DNA of 64,000 bases from Fasciolopsis buskii (Eukaryota; Platyhelminthes; Trematoda; Plagiorchiida; Fasciolidae): positions 42,439 through 106,438 of the forward strand of contig LUCM01006822.1 of NCBI GenBank assembly GCA_008360955.1, written 5' to 3'. Below, piece by piece: positions 47,230 through 61,311 of this stretch (position 1 is the stretch's first letter; each line of letters opens with the position of its first letter). The translations under genes were made by a program, and so were the position numbers. The notes beneath the pieces are model-generated. The model was given only the letters and a program-made list of their open reading frames with translations. It was not told the DNA's origin and searched no databases.

Positions 47230-48990
47230 TCAAAGAAATATTGAATGAAACTTGACAGCACAAACCTCTGGAGGGTTTGAGTCGCATTGCCGAGCCAGAA
47301 GGACACCTTCACGAAGTCGAACAGTCCGAAAGGTGTGGTCATCACCGTTTTTGGTGTCTTTCTCCTCCCAGGGTGCCTAAGTTTCTGCAGCTGAATATCT
47401 CGCAATCGGACAGCAAAGAAGTAAGGCCCCGTATGGTCGGAATGGGGTACCTATCGAGAACGGTGACGCTGTTTAGTGCTCTGTAGTCCACACATGGTCT
47501 CCAGTCGCCATTGGGTCTGGGAACCATGTGAAGCGGAGAGGTTCAAGGACTATTGTAAGGGCAGATGATACCCAGTTCCAACGTGTGGTCGAATTCTGCC
47601 TTGGCCAGGCGGAATTTGTCAGGAGTTAGGTGACGAGGCCGACTAAGATTTGGGGGTCCTTTGGTCTCTATATGGTAGTTTCACTTAGTATTGACACCGG
47701 GAAATGGATCAGCGTGTCGCACTCTACCCGGGTAGTGGCAAAGTAGCTCCTTGTACGGCCGTTAGACAGGCGGTTTGGCGTACTGGGGCGTGCTTTGGTT
47801 GACGACGGCGCACGGGCCGGTCACGGCTAGCGACGTTCGACGGTCAAAAATTTTTCTGTGCCGAGCGTCCACTAGTAGGTTGAAGTGTTGAAAGAGGTCT
47901 ATGCCAACAATGGGATACGGAACGACAGCGACGATGAACACCCTACGAAATCTACGACTCGGGCCTAGATCGCGAGTGAGGGAACGATGTTCGTATATGT
48001 AGATATTGGTACCGTTCGCAGCCCGCAGCGTCTCCGCCTTTGCAGCGATCAAATTTACTCGGGTCACAGGAGATTTAGCCAACCTCGGCACCTGTCTCCA
48101 CCAGGTATAGCCTGTTATTCGTCAAGTTCTTTACTTTAAAAAGGCGATAGTTAGCAGCCATCCCGGTTTCGTGTGCTACCTCAATGAACCGGGGATCTAG
48201 TTTCTCTGTTTCTTGCCTGAAACTGTGCAACCGGGGACACACCTTTTTGCAAAGCCTCCAAAGCGCTTAGGGTACACAGTTGGAAGGGTCACTTGGGAGA
48301 GGGGCTAATGCGCCTGCCGCGACGCGGGGTGAACTGATCTCGTCGCCGATCTTTATCGACTCTTAGCCGCTGTAGGCATGCGTCGATCCTCCTCAGAATA
48401 GTTGTTGATCCATCCTGCGAGCATGAAGATGCAGCGTCAGGGAGTGAGAAAGTATTGAATGCTGAGACACCTGGGCTACAGCGCGAATCGCCGTCATCAG
48501 CGATTTCGGCCATCCCTTTTAGTGAATACCTTCGGGCAGTGCTAAAGAAGGGAGGTAGATGTGGTGGGAGCCGCTGAATCCGCAGCTCTATTAACATCGG
48601 GCCGTCGTCGAGTGTTGCGCTTCTGAGACGCCGCACTTCCCGCAGTAGCTCTGTGGGCTTCGCATTTCCGAGTTCGATCCCTTGAAGCAGCTATCGGACG
48701 CGTTGATCTTTAGTAGATTTAGTCCGAGTTGTGACCGTTTTTTTCAACGTGTTGTAACTGCGCGAACACACAACGACGTCCCTAACCTGAAGGGATGCAT
48801 CTGAAGGAAGACGGCGATCCAGCCATCTGAAATGGCTGATTTCTGTAATTAATCTGTGATTCCTGAAACCCAATTCAGCTAAAGTAATCCAGGGTTGAGG
48901 ATTGGATGGCATTAACAAGGGTATGTGAAGAGGTAGCTTCCCTAATGTTGAGTCTGGCAATGGTTCTCGCTCCGTGACGTGGCACCGTAC
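47230..48990 (-). mobile_element. Ty3/Gypsy LTR retrotransposon, 5' half (gag-protease-RT)
   Basis: From 48990 downward: gag (PQPWITLAELGFRNHRLITE, then RLRSATLDDGPMLIELRIQR, LPPHLPPF and SLKGMAEIADD). Next is a Cys-containing knuckle-like stretch, then the aspartic protease. Its RLYLVETGAEV has Glu for the catalytic Asp of DTG (48090-48098), followed by AETLRAANGTNIYIYEHRSL and PIVGIDLFQHFNLLVDARHR. Next is the RT start (MVPRPNGDWRPCVDYRALNS, TTPFGLFDFVKVSFWL, QRFV). The sequence breaks off before the YxDD box, and RNase H and integrase are absent here. Confidence 0.85.
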
Positions 48991-49089
48991 AGGAAAACGA
49001 CAGAAGTAACGTAAACAAACCGTGCAAAAAACTACCGGCAAAAAACATGTTAAGTTAATTTGCAAACACGGTAAAAAAAACACGGTGAT

Positions 49090-49470
49090 ATTTACCGGTA
49101 AAAAGGCAAACAGTATGTCACCAAAAAGGAACAGAGACTCACGTGGCTAGTCAATTCAATCGGGCTAACCAATTTGTAGAACCGACTGTCCTAACGTGGA
49201 TCTCGTATAGCGTTTGTTCGCCTTTAATCTCTGTGACCACTTCTGCGTCAATCTTACTCAGCTCGATAAGATTGCAATGCTGACAACCCTGAAAATTGAC
49301 TGGTACAACGAGAAGACAGTCGGAAGTGGTGGGAAGTTGAGTGTTTTTAACGAGAGTGTGCAAGCGAAGCGCGCGTGAGCAACGAGCAAATGGCGACTAA
49401 GCTGGGCGGTCGATATTCGGTTACACAAGTGACCCGGAGGAACAAATCCATTCTCCGCTACAAACTTGGT
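49090..49470 (-). repeat. Probable Gypsy 5' LTR or leader
   Basis: Lies immediately upstream (minus sense) of the gag region and has a second copy at 24130-24500 away from any Gypsy coding sequence, as expected for an LTR. Terminal TG/CA and a primer-binding site were not resolved. Confidence 0.45.
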
Positions 49471-52400
49471 TGCAGTCGTTCCGAGGCTGAACGCCATCAA
49501 TGGTGCAAGAAGCAAGAGCAACCTGAGCCAAACCTAAATGAAGGCTATTCTCAGATCCAATGGCGGAGGAAGCAGAATATTCATATAAAGACTAGGGTAA
49601 ACAAAGAATGCCGCTCGGGACCGGCCGGGAACTTAACTACAAAAGATTTATATCTTACGATGCCTGAGCATCCTCATCTCGTATCGTCCCCCGCCAGCTT
49701 TGGTTCCGGCGACCGCCTCCTTATGCACAAGGCATTTTTGCTTTGCGGGCATGGTTAGATCTCAGAAGAATGCACTGCGACTTCAGGAAAATTCCTGAAG
49801 TCTGCGTGGGCACTTGTTTCGTAAGCTTGCTTTTGGGTAATCTTTGCCTGCGCGGGGCTATCTCGAGTCAAACTAACGACACAAGCAGAGACCAGCCTAA
49901 ATCCGGACGTCAAGGTGTTCAATAACTAATGCAATAGGGCGGGCGAAACGAAAACACCGTCAAATGCATCTGGCAACGGAGTCTAAGATGCAATTAGAAT
50001 GAAAGCCATCTTCCAAAAGAAAACCAGACAGCGATATATGCTGCCACAAATTGAGCTTTGCTCTCAGACGCCCTGTTACTTGGAGCCTTACTGTTTCCAC
50101 TCCACACAGGGAAACCATTTGGGCCGAAGGCAATGGCGACCCCCAGCACTAGCACACCACTTGCCAGAAGCTTTAAGCGTTTCATATTTTGTGCCGACCA
50201 AAGCTTCAATACGTCTGCCGAGAAAGGGGAAGCACATGCTCTTTACATAGGCCATACAAACAGGTAAACACTAGTTAAAGCGGCCTCTGAAAGAAGGACT
50301 TACCAATAGTTTATTTTGATGCATTCAGATAGGAGACAATTCTGATTCTGTACTTAATTCGTCCCAGCACAATTCATAGTTCTATGTAGTTGTGCATGCA
50401 GAAGACAGTGCTACGTTGCATTTTGCTGGCCATTTCTGGAAGAAGATAATGGTAGAAATACCTGTTTTCCACGACAGATTGTCATATTGGACCCAGAACT
50501 TTGGTCACACTTGCTGTCATCGTTTATGCTACCGCCACCTAATCTAGACGCCAAAACTGTCGACCACCTTTAGGCTTAGATATACAGCTATCCACAAACA
50601 TGCATCCAATTTATTCAAAGTCCGGTGGCTTAAACAAAGTGGGAAAGCAACGAATACATCGGTCCAAGAACAACAGGGACTATAGAGCTTAATCAGGAAC
50701 CAGCAGAGCTAGAAAATTTGCCTCATTAAGTACACAAATTGTTGTCAGTATGTGTTTCCCTCTGATATTTTCTTAAGATCTGTGGTTGCTTATGACAACA
50801 TATCTGCGCTAGACCATATATGCCGCTGTTTGGATTATATCTATGGAAACTGCGTATTTCTGTCCCAGTTGGTTTATGCAAATGAAGACGTCTTTCAAGT
50901 TGCGTTCATCAGATCTTTTGTTCCGGAAATTAGTCCTTGATGTGTACATTTCATAGTACTAATTCTTCCTTTAGTCGGTGCGTTATATACCATGAACAAG
51001 TTTGTGGGTCCCAGAATTCACCTACGGGAAATGTAGGAAAATTGTCCTGTGATGCATCTGCTTTCTTTTTTTTGGTCCCTGTAAGTTCTGCACACAAGTG
51101 CATTTGGCGCATCACACACGCCAGTAATTGTTTAGATTTACAATACATTCTCCTGGATACACAACAACTGAACCAGGGATGAATGCTGTACACCATAGAA
51201 CGCCTGACAAAACGCGTGGATACACCTGCTGCTTCTACGGATGCCTTGACGATACCGCTAGCGGCTTCAAGAAGTTAATGAGCAGTGGAGCAATTGAAGG
51301 AAATAAACCCACAGAATGATGCTCTGTGAACACCGGAAATGTTCAACAGCATGGCAAATTGTTTTTCTTTTTCAGCAATAGGATTGTCACCAAACCTATA
51401 TGTTTGTTATTCCGAGATCGTTGAGATACGGTAAAAAGGACGCTGTCAGCGGCGGTGGAAGATGAATTGGCAGTAATGTGCAGCTGGCTGAGTGGCTTCC
51501 AAAGACTGCCGGTATAGAGTCACCAGTTGATGGAATGTCAAAGGTGGTTTTAGAGATGTATCTAGAATCAACTCGCCATTTTCAGATGAACTAATGCATG
51601 CAACTGGCAGATGTATGCCCAGTGGGTTGCATGACTCTCACGATTGCGGCTTTGGGAGTAGATGAAGCTGGTACATACGTAGAATAACTTCGGTTTGCCC
51701 TGATGTGGGTCGTTAACTGAATCCGTTTTGCAATAAACAACGTGCTCGGTGCAAGTTACGTACTTTTCGTTATATATATATATATATGACACCGGCTCGG
51801 TAAAAGTACTATTCACTGATTCCCATAGCCCCATTTTTATTTACTGATGTGCACATGTACGTATTTGGACGTTAAAGAAAATTACTTTTGCACAACAATA
51901 AATATCAAACCAAAAAAGGGCCAAAAATGAAAAAGTAATGCAACGCAACTGAGTGCTTGTAACAAGTACCTATTTAGGAATTCTCCAAAGGGATTACGAG
52001 CTTCCGGATCCACACTGTCACAAAGTTGGAAGGAAACACATGAGCCGAAGCCTACTAAGTTTAAACAGTAACAGGGTCAGAGTCAAGGTGGCAACTTACA
52101 GCCAGTGTTTTAAACGCTCACAGTAGTAAGACAAACTCCAACCAAAAAGCTGACCAAATGGTATCCAAAATCAACCTTCATTAACAACATGTCGGTCATA
52201 CTGCTTCATGAAAGGTAAAAAGCCATCCAAAATTTAGGACTTTTCTGAATTCTTTCCGCATATTTACTGGGCATGTCTGTTGGGAAAGCTTTTTCGGGTT
52301 TCAATGAAAAGGAAGATTGTGGTTAATAACGATTTCTGATGTATTCCACCATCCTTCTGGTACTTTGAGCAATGTAAACGCTTTTTCAATTTCCAAATTT

Positions 52401-53319
52401 CGCCCAACAGCTCTAATGGCGGAGGGAATTGAAGTAGATTGACTTAAAACGGTTTCTGGTAGGGCTTTCTCGGAGCGTTTTGGAATATCAATGTTGACTG
52501 AGCTAGCGGCACGGGCTTAACGAAACCAGATAACATGTTTTTGATGGGTGCGAATGGAACGGAACAATCCTCAGCGTTCGAGATCAAAGTTTGTCAAATG
52601 CAGTGAACAAAATAAGACTGGCGTGATGCTAGCCGTGTAGACTTTGAGCCAGACAACATGTGCAGACCAAACCCTCGGGAGAACTTCGGAAATGTGCCGG
52701 AATTTGTGTTTGCGCGAAAAGTGCGCTACAACAGCAATTAGTAGAGGACGAATTAATGGCTACAGTTGTCCCTCCTAGAAGACCTATCGGAACAAGGTCT
52801 TTGTTTACGCAAGTACATTTACTGGTGGGGTGCGTATCTTGGAAGCATACTAGGAATTGCATGTAAAAAGAAAAATATGCCTTGGTGATAAGAACCAGTT
52901 AATTGCAAACATCAACCAGAGTGGCCATTCGCACTCGAAGCGATAATAAAGACTTTCCAATGTTTGTGATACTAAAATTATTGGTATTTACTCTCCGCTC
53001 GCTCTGATGAATGAAGTAGTGGAGACAACGTTAGCGGACAGCAGCATGAGTTGCTCCTTCGCCTTGTGTTTCAGCGACACTTCGGTGCCGTGGTTTCTGT
53101 TTTGTTAGACGTGCGGTTTAGGGGGTACAGTAGGGATCAGAAATGTGAAAAACTAACACTAGTGCATAATTTTAGTTTCGCTAATTTGTCGGCCTGAGGT
53201 TTCTTTCTCCAAAATAAAACTTATAACGTACAGAACAATATATGCAATGCCAGCAAATCCAAAGGGGTTTTATATTACTCGACCGCGGTTGGTGAATGAG
53301 GGAGCGCTTTGCCTCCTAC
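49471..53319. other. Unassigned stretch
   Basis: No family recognised. 50752-50940 (plus) is a 62-codon frame after AATTGTTGTCAG. A strong acceptor TGTTTTTCTTTTTCAG at about 51381 (plus) has only a short open frame behind it (IGLSPNLYVCYSEIVEIR). A (TA)n run lies at 51771-51787. Confidence 0.35.
51771..51787. repeat. (TA)n microsatellite
   Basis: About eight TA units. Confidence 0.95.
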
Positions 53320-54800
53320 CTTTTCCTTCCATAAGAATAGGACATATCAGTCTGATGTTTTGTTGAATCGACTGCCAGGAAATCTAGCTTGGCTCAGTCC
53401 TTGATAATTGGTCATTTCTATCCGTTTTGGTGTATCACAAGAGTCTTATGGAAACAACTGGACTATAGGGTGTTACCGGGTGCCTGCATCCCATCTGAGA
53501 AATGCTTACGTGTAGTCTTCATGGTTTGGTGGCACGTTGACAGTCGTGTTTTGCTCGCGAAAGCAGGTCGGGGCGAATTAGACATATAACGCATCAGCCT
53601 GACAGCGTAGTCAGCAAAGGTATAAGAAACTAGCGAATTCGGTGCTGCCACATCGATGGGCGGGCGGGGTGTGGAGCCAAAGATGAGTTCAGTCGTTGTT
53701 GCCTGAACAAAGGTTTTCAGGGAATCAAGACTGGTGGGAAGACTTTACGCCAACAGGGATTACTAATTGCTGACAGATTTGCCTTTAGCTGTGAGTGGGG
53801 AAGCTGCACCACGTCGTTGACTAAGAGCACATGGGTTATCGTACGAGTCCGCCTGGTTTCGAAGCCCCCAAGAAGGCTACCAAAACAATTCTGAAATATG
53901 ATTCGAGGTCGGCAATAATTGCGGTTGCGATTGCAAATGCAGCCACGTGGTCTCTTAGAAAGGCTCGGGCCGAGGGTTCGCGGTGTGCATTTGTCAAATG
54001 GACCAGCACCGGTCATTTGATGAACCGATACACGAAAGTAAGCAAATAAATGCAGCCCTTGGACTGTGGAAATGACATTTTAAAGTAATTGTTGACGTGT
54101 TGGAAAATACCGTGTATTGCATTAGAACAGCTTAGCGAACTTTCGTTATTCACATGTATCCTCGACCCCTGATACTAGATGCAATTACCAGTACGGGTGT
54201 TTGCATTACGATTCAGATGTAACGATCTGCAGCAGGCTTAATAGAGATCTCAGGGATAGGATGACAAAGGGTGGATAAATTTTCAAAGACGGCCCGTCTA
54301 AAAGCCTACGGCGTACCATTTAGACACAACACAGTGTGTTCTCCAGCCAAAGGCAGTAGAACTGGATCTAGAATATTCCACCAATGCAGCATTTGATAAT
54401 GCGTGTTTGGTATCTTCGAGATTGACTGACTTCGTGTTTTCCAGGTCTACATAGTGGATGCGGGAAAATGTGTGCGGTATGGGATTATTCAATTCAACGA
54501 TGTGATTTGCAGCCTTCGTAAAATGAGTGGAGTATTTTCGATGACGAGATTCCCCGTGGGAGGCATCAGCCGTCGGCAAAACGCAGCAGAAAGAATCTGT
54601 TTATAGTCAGTGCGAACCATGAGTCCACTGAGTTGGACTCGCAGAATCTCGCTGCCGAAAGAAAGCAATAGGTTGCCATGGGTGAAGGAATGCTGATTTG
54701 TCCAACATTACACCTATGTCTGATGCAGCTTTCTTATCATCATTTTCCACGATTGCGCAACGCTGAACCGTGCTAAACAAACTTTGATCAGTGCGCTACC
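53320..54800 (-). mobile_element. Ty3/Gypsy LTR retrotransposon, 3' half (RNase H-like part and integrase)
   Basis: Minus strand, 54060-53860: integrase core HREPSARAFLRDHVAAFAIA with TAIIADLESYF (the first catalytic Asp region, normally AD.GS.F), then FGSLLGGFETRRTRTITHV and LPHSQLKANLSAISNPCW, equivalent to HP..NG.VER.HRQLKAAL. 53650-53460 is the integrase C-terminus (NSLVSYTFADYAVRLMRYMS, PRPAFASKTRLSTCHQTMKT). 54450-54310 (LEDTKHALSNAALVEYS then SSTAFGWRTH) resembles the start of RNase H. Frameshifted and lacking the conserved AYHP..NG motif. Confidence 0.75.
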
Positions 54801-57800
54801 ATGGATGCAATTCGATCGTGTCAGGCATCGGATGAGTACAATCAGCCACAGTCGTGACCATCCCGCATCATCGGCTGCCGGATGACAGGGCAGCGTTATT
54901 AGAGGGAGAGAGTGCGGTTATGCAAATTAGAAAGGTCATGTTGTCAGTTGTGATAGCCACCCAGGATGAGGCGTCCGGAATGGACAACAAAAGGGAGTGG
55001 CGATTAAATCAGACGAAGCGCATTAGATAAGGCGGCTCAATCAAATCAGGACAAGCACAACCGACGAATTACTGGGGGCCGAGCAGGCATAGATATACAA
55101 GGAAAATAGGATGAAAAACCTGCGACCTTTTTCTTTAATAAGACGATATTTATGCCAGCACCGCTTGGGTGATCCCGCTTCAGTTACTGGGCACAAAGGG
55201 CACCGATTCAGCGGAGGACTGACTGGCTGGAGTGCAGCAAATTGAAACAGCAACAGCAGTCTTCTCAGGTCCGGCTAAGTGGCTGGGGGTTCATGCAGTT
55301 CGCCCGCTTGGGAGCCAAACGGCAATGTAAACGAACTGAACGCCTAAGGTTAGCCAACGTGGGCGACAAAATGAGTGTAACAAAACAAGCTGTTCTAAGT
55401 CAGGGTGGCCCGTGGTTAAACAAATTGTCCGTAAAGTAATCTCAAACAGAGGGAACGCGGATAAAACAGGAGATATAAATGCATTGAGCAGAAAATGAAA
55501 CATAATTAAATCATTGTCATTGCGAACAGGTCCGATCAAAGTAGTATGATATCGGATGAAGAAACAAGGGAAGTAATGCAGCAAAGCATTTCACTCAGTC
55601 TGGATGCAGCACACACTGTTTTAAGAAAACGAAAGAGAGCTTCATTCGACTATGAAGACTGCACTTCGATACTATCGTTTTATCCAAAACACGAAATCTC
55701 CCTGTGAGTATTTCGCAGTTTTTATTGGCATAAGCACCTCGGGTGTTTCAAGTGTGTAGATATTTTACCTTGGCTGTTATCTTGCAACATGAAATCTTGG
55801 TTTGAATTATAAGGAGAGGTCGTGCAAGGTCGGTATAAGCAAGCTCCTGAATGTTCATGGTGCGACCAAATGAGCAAACGTTCTACATAGAGAGCAGGTC
55901 ACTGTCGTAGATATATTTCAGATGTAACTGATCCTGAATTTTTATAAGAAACTGCAGCGGCCAGAACGATAAGCTTATTTAAAAATGTAGAATGTAGATT
56001 TGCTAAAATAACTCCATAGTAGCTGAGACAAACAAGCAGAATAATACACTGAATAATGCTTCTTGAGATCGTTTGTAAGACTTGGCATTCGTCCCCAGAT
56101 GTGAATTCGCGTTCTTCTTGAAATAAATAGCATATTTGCGAAATCTCCACCGGTTAAGTGTGCTGTAGATATTGCAGGTCTTCGAACCTGTAAAGCCCGT
56201 TACTGAGCTCACTTGAGTGAATTAAGTCACGTGATTAGTTTTAGGTTTCTAGACGTGCTCGCCAAGGCAGCGCCAACTAGTCTTGTCCTAACCGACCACG
56301 CTGTTCTTTTCAGAGTTACAGTCTTCTAGCGTCATATTCACAACTTTCATTGTACCTTTAACCATGGGTTGTTTTGCTGAAGGCCTCTAGGTTTGTCCTC
56401 AAATTCGTTGAACTCAGAAAAACAAGCAGGTGATCCCCATGGGACCTAAAGATGGAGGCCGTCTGATCATCGAACCGAAAAATATCTTGATTGTGTACAG
56501 CCGCAAATACAACTGCAGTTCTTGACTTGCGGCTTGCAATAAGTCCGATGAACTTTGAATTTCCAAATGCGCGATTTCATTCTTTTTCCTGAAAATGCAG
56601 ATTATCCACAGCTGCAATTGGTCTGCAGCGTGATTCACTCAGCTAATGGGTATCTAGGCCAGTTAGTCCTGTCCGCACTGGTTTTCCGGTAGTTCGAAGT
56701 AAGAACATGGCTGCAGGAAATTCGCTTTTTGACCAATGAGCTCAAACTTTAAGCTGACATTATGTTCATCAGACCGAAAACAAGCGGCATTAACTCTTCT
56801 ATTTCTTATTAAAATTTACCCGTCTTTTTTCAATTTATGACTTCGAATTCAGCATACTGGAATCTTAATTGCGACGGCAACCTTTGGGCTTTTGGCTGGA
56901 GAGTCTGAATATATTCAAGGTCGAAAGCGCAATTTGCTTGTCACCGTTTGGTTTATTGTGGTTTTACTTTTTGCCTTCATTCAAAGGGCGCTTTTATCAA
57001 CGCTATTCGTTTTCGTTCGGGCAATCGAAAAATCCATTAAATCCTCATCACTGCACAATTTTGATCAAACATTACAATAGGTTCGCAGACACCTTCAGGC
57101 TTTTCAATGCCATTGTTTCTTTGAATAAAACTGACTGCTTTCGAATGTAGTTTTCTCTACAGCCGCGATTTTAACTATGTAATGTTCATAAAAGTTTTTA
57201 TTCTACTGGACCGGAATTTTGCACATTTGCACTCGATAGTTTCCGCTTTCCGCTTAAGATTGTCACAGCGCACCCCCGTTGTGGTTCGCATTCTCGTGTA
57301 TTTCCGCTTTCGATGAAGGAGACTTTCAGCATACCGCTCTTGGACATGTATCATATGATGAAGCCAGAAATTCACGAACTCTCCTCGGTGAATAGGATAG
57401 GATAGGATATAGAAGACTGGAGACAAAGACCGGGTGTGCGGATTTGATGCAGAAACAGTACCGATGCAACAACACAGAACAAAGTGAGCAACAACAGACG
57501 TGGCAAGCGGTAAGCTCAAGTTGTAAGCAAAAAATGCGGCATAAACCAGGACGGGCAGATCTACACATGCTATATCCCCCAAAACAAACGCAGCCGAACG
57601 AATGTCACAAAATTAAATGCGTCCAACCAGATTGCTTGGAAAATGACATCCGAAAATAGTCAACTTCCTCCAAAATAGTTATGATATTAAATCTTCATGC
57701 TGATCCAGCAGGGCACATGCCGGATGACTTCTCAGTGTGAACCTGCACAGAATCGAATCAAACACCAACAGCGGCTTAGTGCAGCTCTGGATTCCCATCA

Positions 57801-60800
57801 GATGTAAGGCTCTCACGATTTGAAAAGACCCACTTTCTATTCTTTAGTGTCTGATTGATAATTGCCGCCGTCATTTGTCTTCGGACCTTAGATCGCAACT
57901 CACGCAGGGTCTCACCCTCATTAACTACAGACTACTCAACTGGACTTGTTTTCAATTGCCGGTATTCGTGGATTCGCGAGTTCTAGCTTCATCTTCCGAT
58001 TTACCAACGGATTCTGGACATCACTGGTTCCAAATTTCTGACCGACATTTTCCTTCGTGACTGTTTGCTCATACCAAATAATTCTGTGTAGCTTGAAACA
58101 GCAGCTATCCATCTGCAGTGAGTTCTGTCTGAATATACACATATCCCGAGGTCAACACGTATCAGAAAATTATCCAAATTCCTAGTTACAAGCGGTACTG
58201 CAGGAAAAAAAAATCGCTTCATTAAAACAAGCCGTAATAAACTGGAAAAAGTTGAACAAGAGAAGGGAAATCCACAATGGAAATTAATAGCTAATAGGTC
58301 TGGACAAGAATATACCGTCATCGGACGGTCTGTGAGAAACTTGCTGAATCACATCACGTTCCACTGCATATGGAACACGATAAAAATTAGTAAATGTACA
58401 CGAACGAGGGTTACTAGGAAAGTACGAAAATTAAAAATGCATACGGAGCGCAAATCTTTGTAAGCGGGTTTTTGACCAAATTGGTGAAAAACATTTCCTT
58501 GTCCGTTCTCACTAGTAGTTGCAGTTATTCAAATCAGAGATAGGTAGGCCGTTTACTCCGGAGAACTCGTTCGAGCAAAAAAAGTGATTCATGTATAAGG
58601 AGGCAATTTCGGGCCCACTAAACAATTTAAATGGTGCCCAGTATTTTAGGTTGGGTTATCTTTAATCGGAATAGTGCATATTTGGAGCTGGGAAATTTGT
58701 GGCATTTAATATGTTCGATATTGGGGTAGAAACTTGTAGATTTTTCCGTGTTACGGCATATTGTTTATCCAGTAGAGAATTCACTTATCAGCATTTCTCA
58801 TACGAGGACCAATTTGTCAATTTTACGTTTTGCTCCTTGCATCCGGATGGATTATTGTGTTTGATGTCGTGTCAGAATTTAATTTGAATTTTTGACAGGT
58901 GACTCTCTTCCAACGAGCCGGCGTGATTATGTCCTGCTTTTTATCCCTGACATTTCTGCGGTCTGCCGAATGGGGACTCGGTTCAGGTCCCTGTGCATAT
59001 ATTCAAAAGTCGACTATTCAATAATGGTGGCATTTCAGTTTGGGTTTGCCGCTACTATTGACAACACACTCATCTCCGTCTACTTGTTATATTCTTTTCA
59101 TCGTGAGTCTATTATTTTGGTCTGCGATGTTCCTGTACCCCTTTCAATGCAAACATCATTTTCCGCGACAACGCTCGAAGGTGCCACAATCCGCTGATAT
59201 GGCTGGTTCAGATAAACTGAGCTTCTCGACTGCTGCAGTGTGTAGGGCGCAAACTATTACATTTGGTTTTGAGACTCAGATTTCCCTTTTTAGGTTTTCA
59301 CGACACAACGAGGCCCACCAAAAGGTTTCACCTAAGAAACAATGCTACCGGGATGACTTTGTGCGCACTTTTTATTCCGTTTCTTGGGCAGTATCTGTAA
59401 GCATGTTTCCGACACAAAGAAAATAAATAAAATTATTGATGATGATATTAACAATGATAATAACAAGATATTGGCCATCCTAAATCAAATTTCAAATCAC
59501 TACTGATCAAAACAGAGTGAAACAGACCATCGCAACTTCATATACAATCTTATGGAAATGGCTGGGCAAGTGTGAGTACCAGTAGGACCGATGGAACTGG
59601 GAATCTTTCGTTGCTTGATGCACCCCAATTACCATAATATTGATAATATTTTCCTTTGCTCACCGATCACACAACAAATACACAATATTTCTGGAGGTGA
59701 GCTTCACAGGAGTCACCTGACAGTTGATGGATTCACGCACATGGGTTTCACTCCCAAACTCGAAGGCGTCATGTGTTTAATGACCGACGGAAATCGATTA
59801 AATGCTCTTATCAGTTTCCAAAGTACACTCTGGATTCTGACATTTGAAAGCCCCGCGAGAACCTGTGACTAGTCTGGATCATGGGGTACCGGACTTTTAA
59901 CTCCATAGCTTCTGATCCGTTGAACAATTGTACAGTGCCAAAATGACCAGAATAAAAAAGCATGGTTCCAGTGCACCTAGTTACACTTGGTCAGACGTGC
60001 TTATCACGACTCGCATCATTTGGCGAGATTCTGTTGGTGTCACGTTTGTCAAGCCGACAGGATTTCGGGTTCGAACTCTCCAGTTACCGGTTAACTTCTC
60101 CATTTGGCAGCCCTGTTTTGGCTGCGGCTCCTCTCTTGAAAAGTGATGTACACTTTTGTTTTACTAAAAAGGGAAGTAAAACAAATAAGAGTCAGTTTTC
60201 CAAAACTAAGGAACTTCAGATGTGTAGATCTTCAGTGTCCCGCTGCATTCCCATAAATACGTGATGTTGAAGCAGCTTGCACGGCTTCGGTAGGACCATT
60301 GGCATTCATCTTGCGACCAGTTCATCTGAATTCTTTTAAATAAATGCGGATCTCAGCTTATAAGTGGAGGATGCCAATACACTTCAGAAATAATTGCTCT
60401 AAGTTGAAGCGCGTTTGACAGGATGTGGGATGGTGAAAATGAGGAATATTCCCACACCTCACTACCGAACTACTGCCCATAGAAAGAAGTACGACAGCAT
60501 AGATCCAAACAGGCCCACATGACCGAGAATACCTACCTTCTTTTGCAGCTGACTGATGAGGCAAACCTGGTAGAGAGAAAGCAAGATGCTCCCAGGATGG
60601 CAACTTTCGACCCAACTGGAAGAGGACCGCTAGAAGAAGACTGGCTGGTTGGTCCTTTGTGCATGAGCGCCCAGTTCCCCCACTTGCGGGAATAATGGAA
60701 GGGAACAGTTATGCTGACAGCAAAACTTAATAAATTTTGGCGGTTTAAAATGTTTCCGGACTGGGATGAAATACCAGTCTGATCTGCCGACCGACAGCTA

Positions 60801-61279
60801 GGCAGTATGTACAGCAGAGTCTGGGGTGTTATCATTTCTGGAGACAGAAATACAAGGAACGAACGCATAAACAATTGACTTGCTTAAGATGCATTAATAG
60901 TGAGCAACAATGTACGTGTTGCATATTGCTAGGGTTATTGTGGTTATCACAGGGTTCGATGAGTTGGAAGTTAACAAAGGAATGAAACATTTGAGAAAAT
61001 CATTTTCAGCGCAACAAATGAAGAGGACCAGTTGTGAGATGGAATGTTTTCAACGTAGTCCACTGACCAGATTACAACCCCTGAAGTGGTTAATATGCAA
61101 CTTTTCCAATGCGAGATTGACACACATCAAGGTAGAGGCAACTCTTTCTTATTACCAAAGAAACTCTGATATTTACAAAATACGCCAACGGAAAATACAT
61201 TGTTTTGAAGAAAAAGAAGGAAATAAATGAAAGAAAACTAGGTGGGTTTGGTAAGTTTTCTGAGTTGGCACTGTTTGTG

Positions 61280-61311
<32 letters not shown>

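Noticed and set aside
58001..58200. Exon after the strong acceptor TTTTTTTTTCCTGCAG (minus)
   Set aside because: An open frame follows, but the peptide is unrecognised and no partner exon was found.
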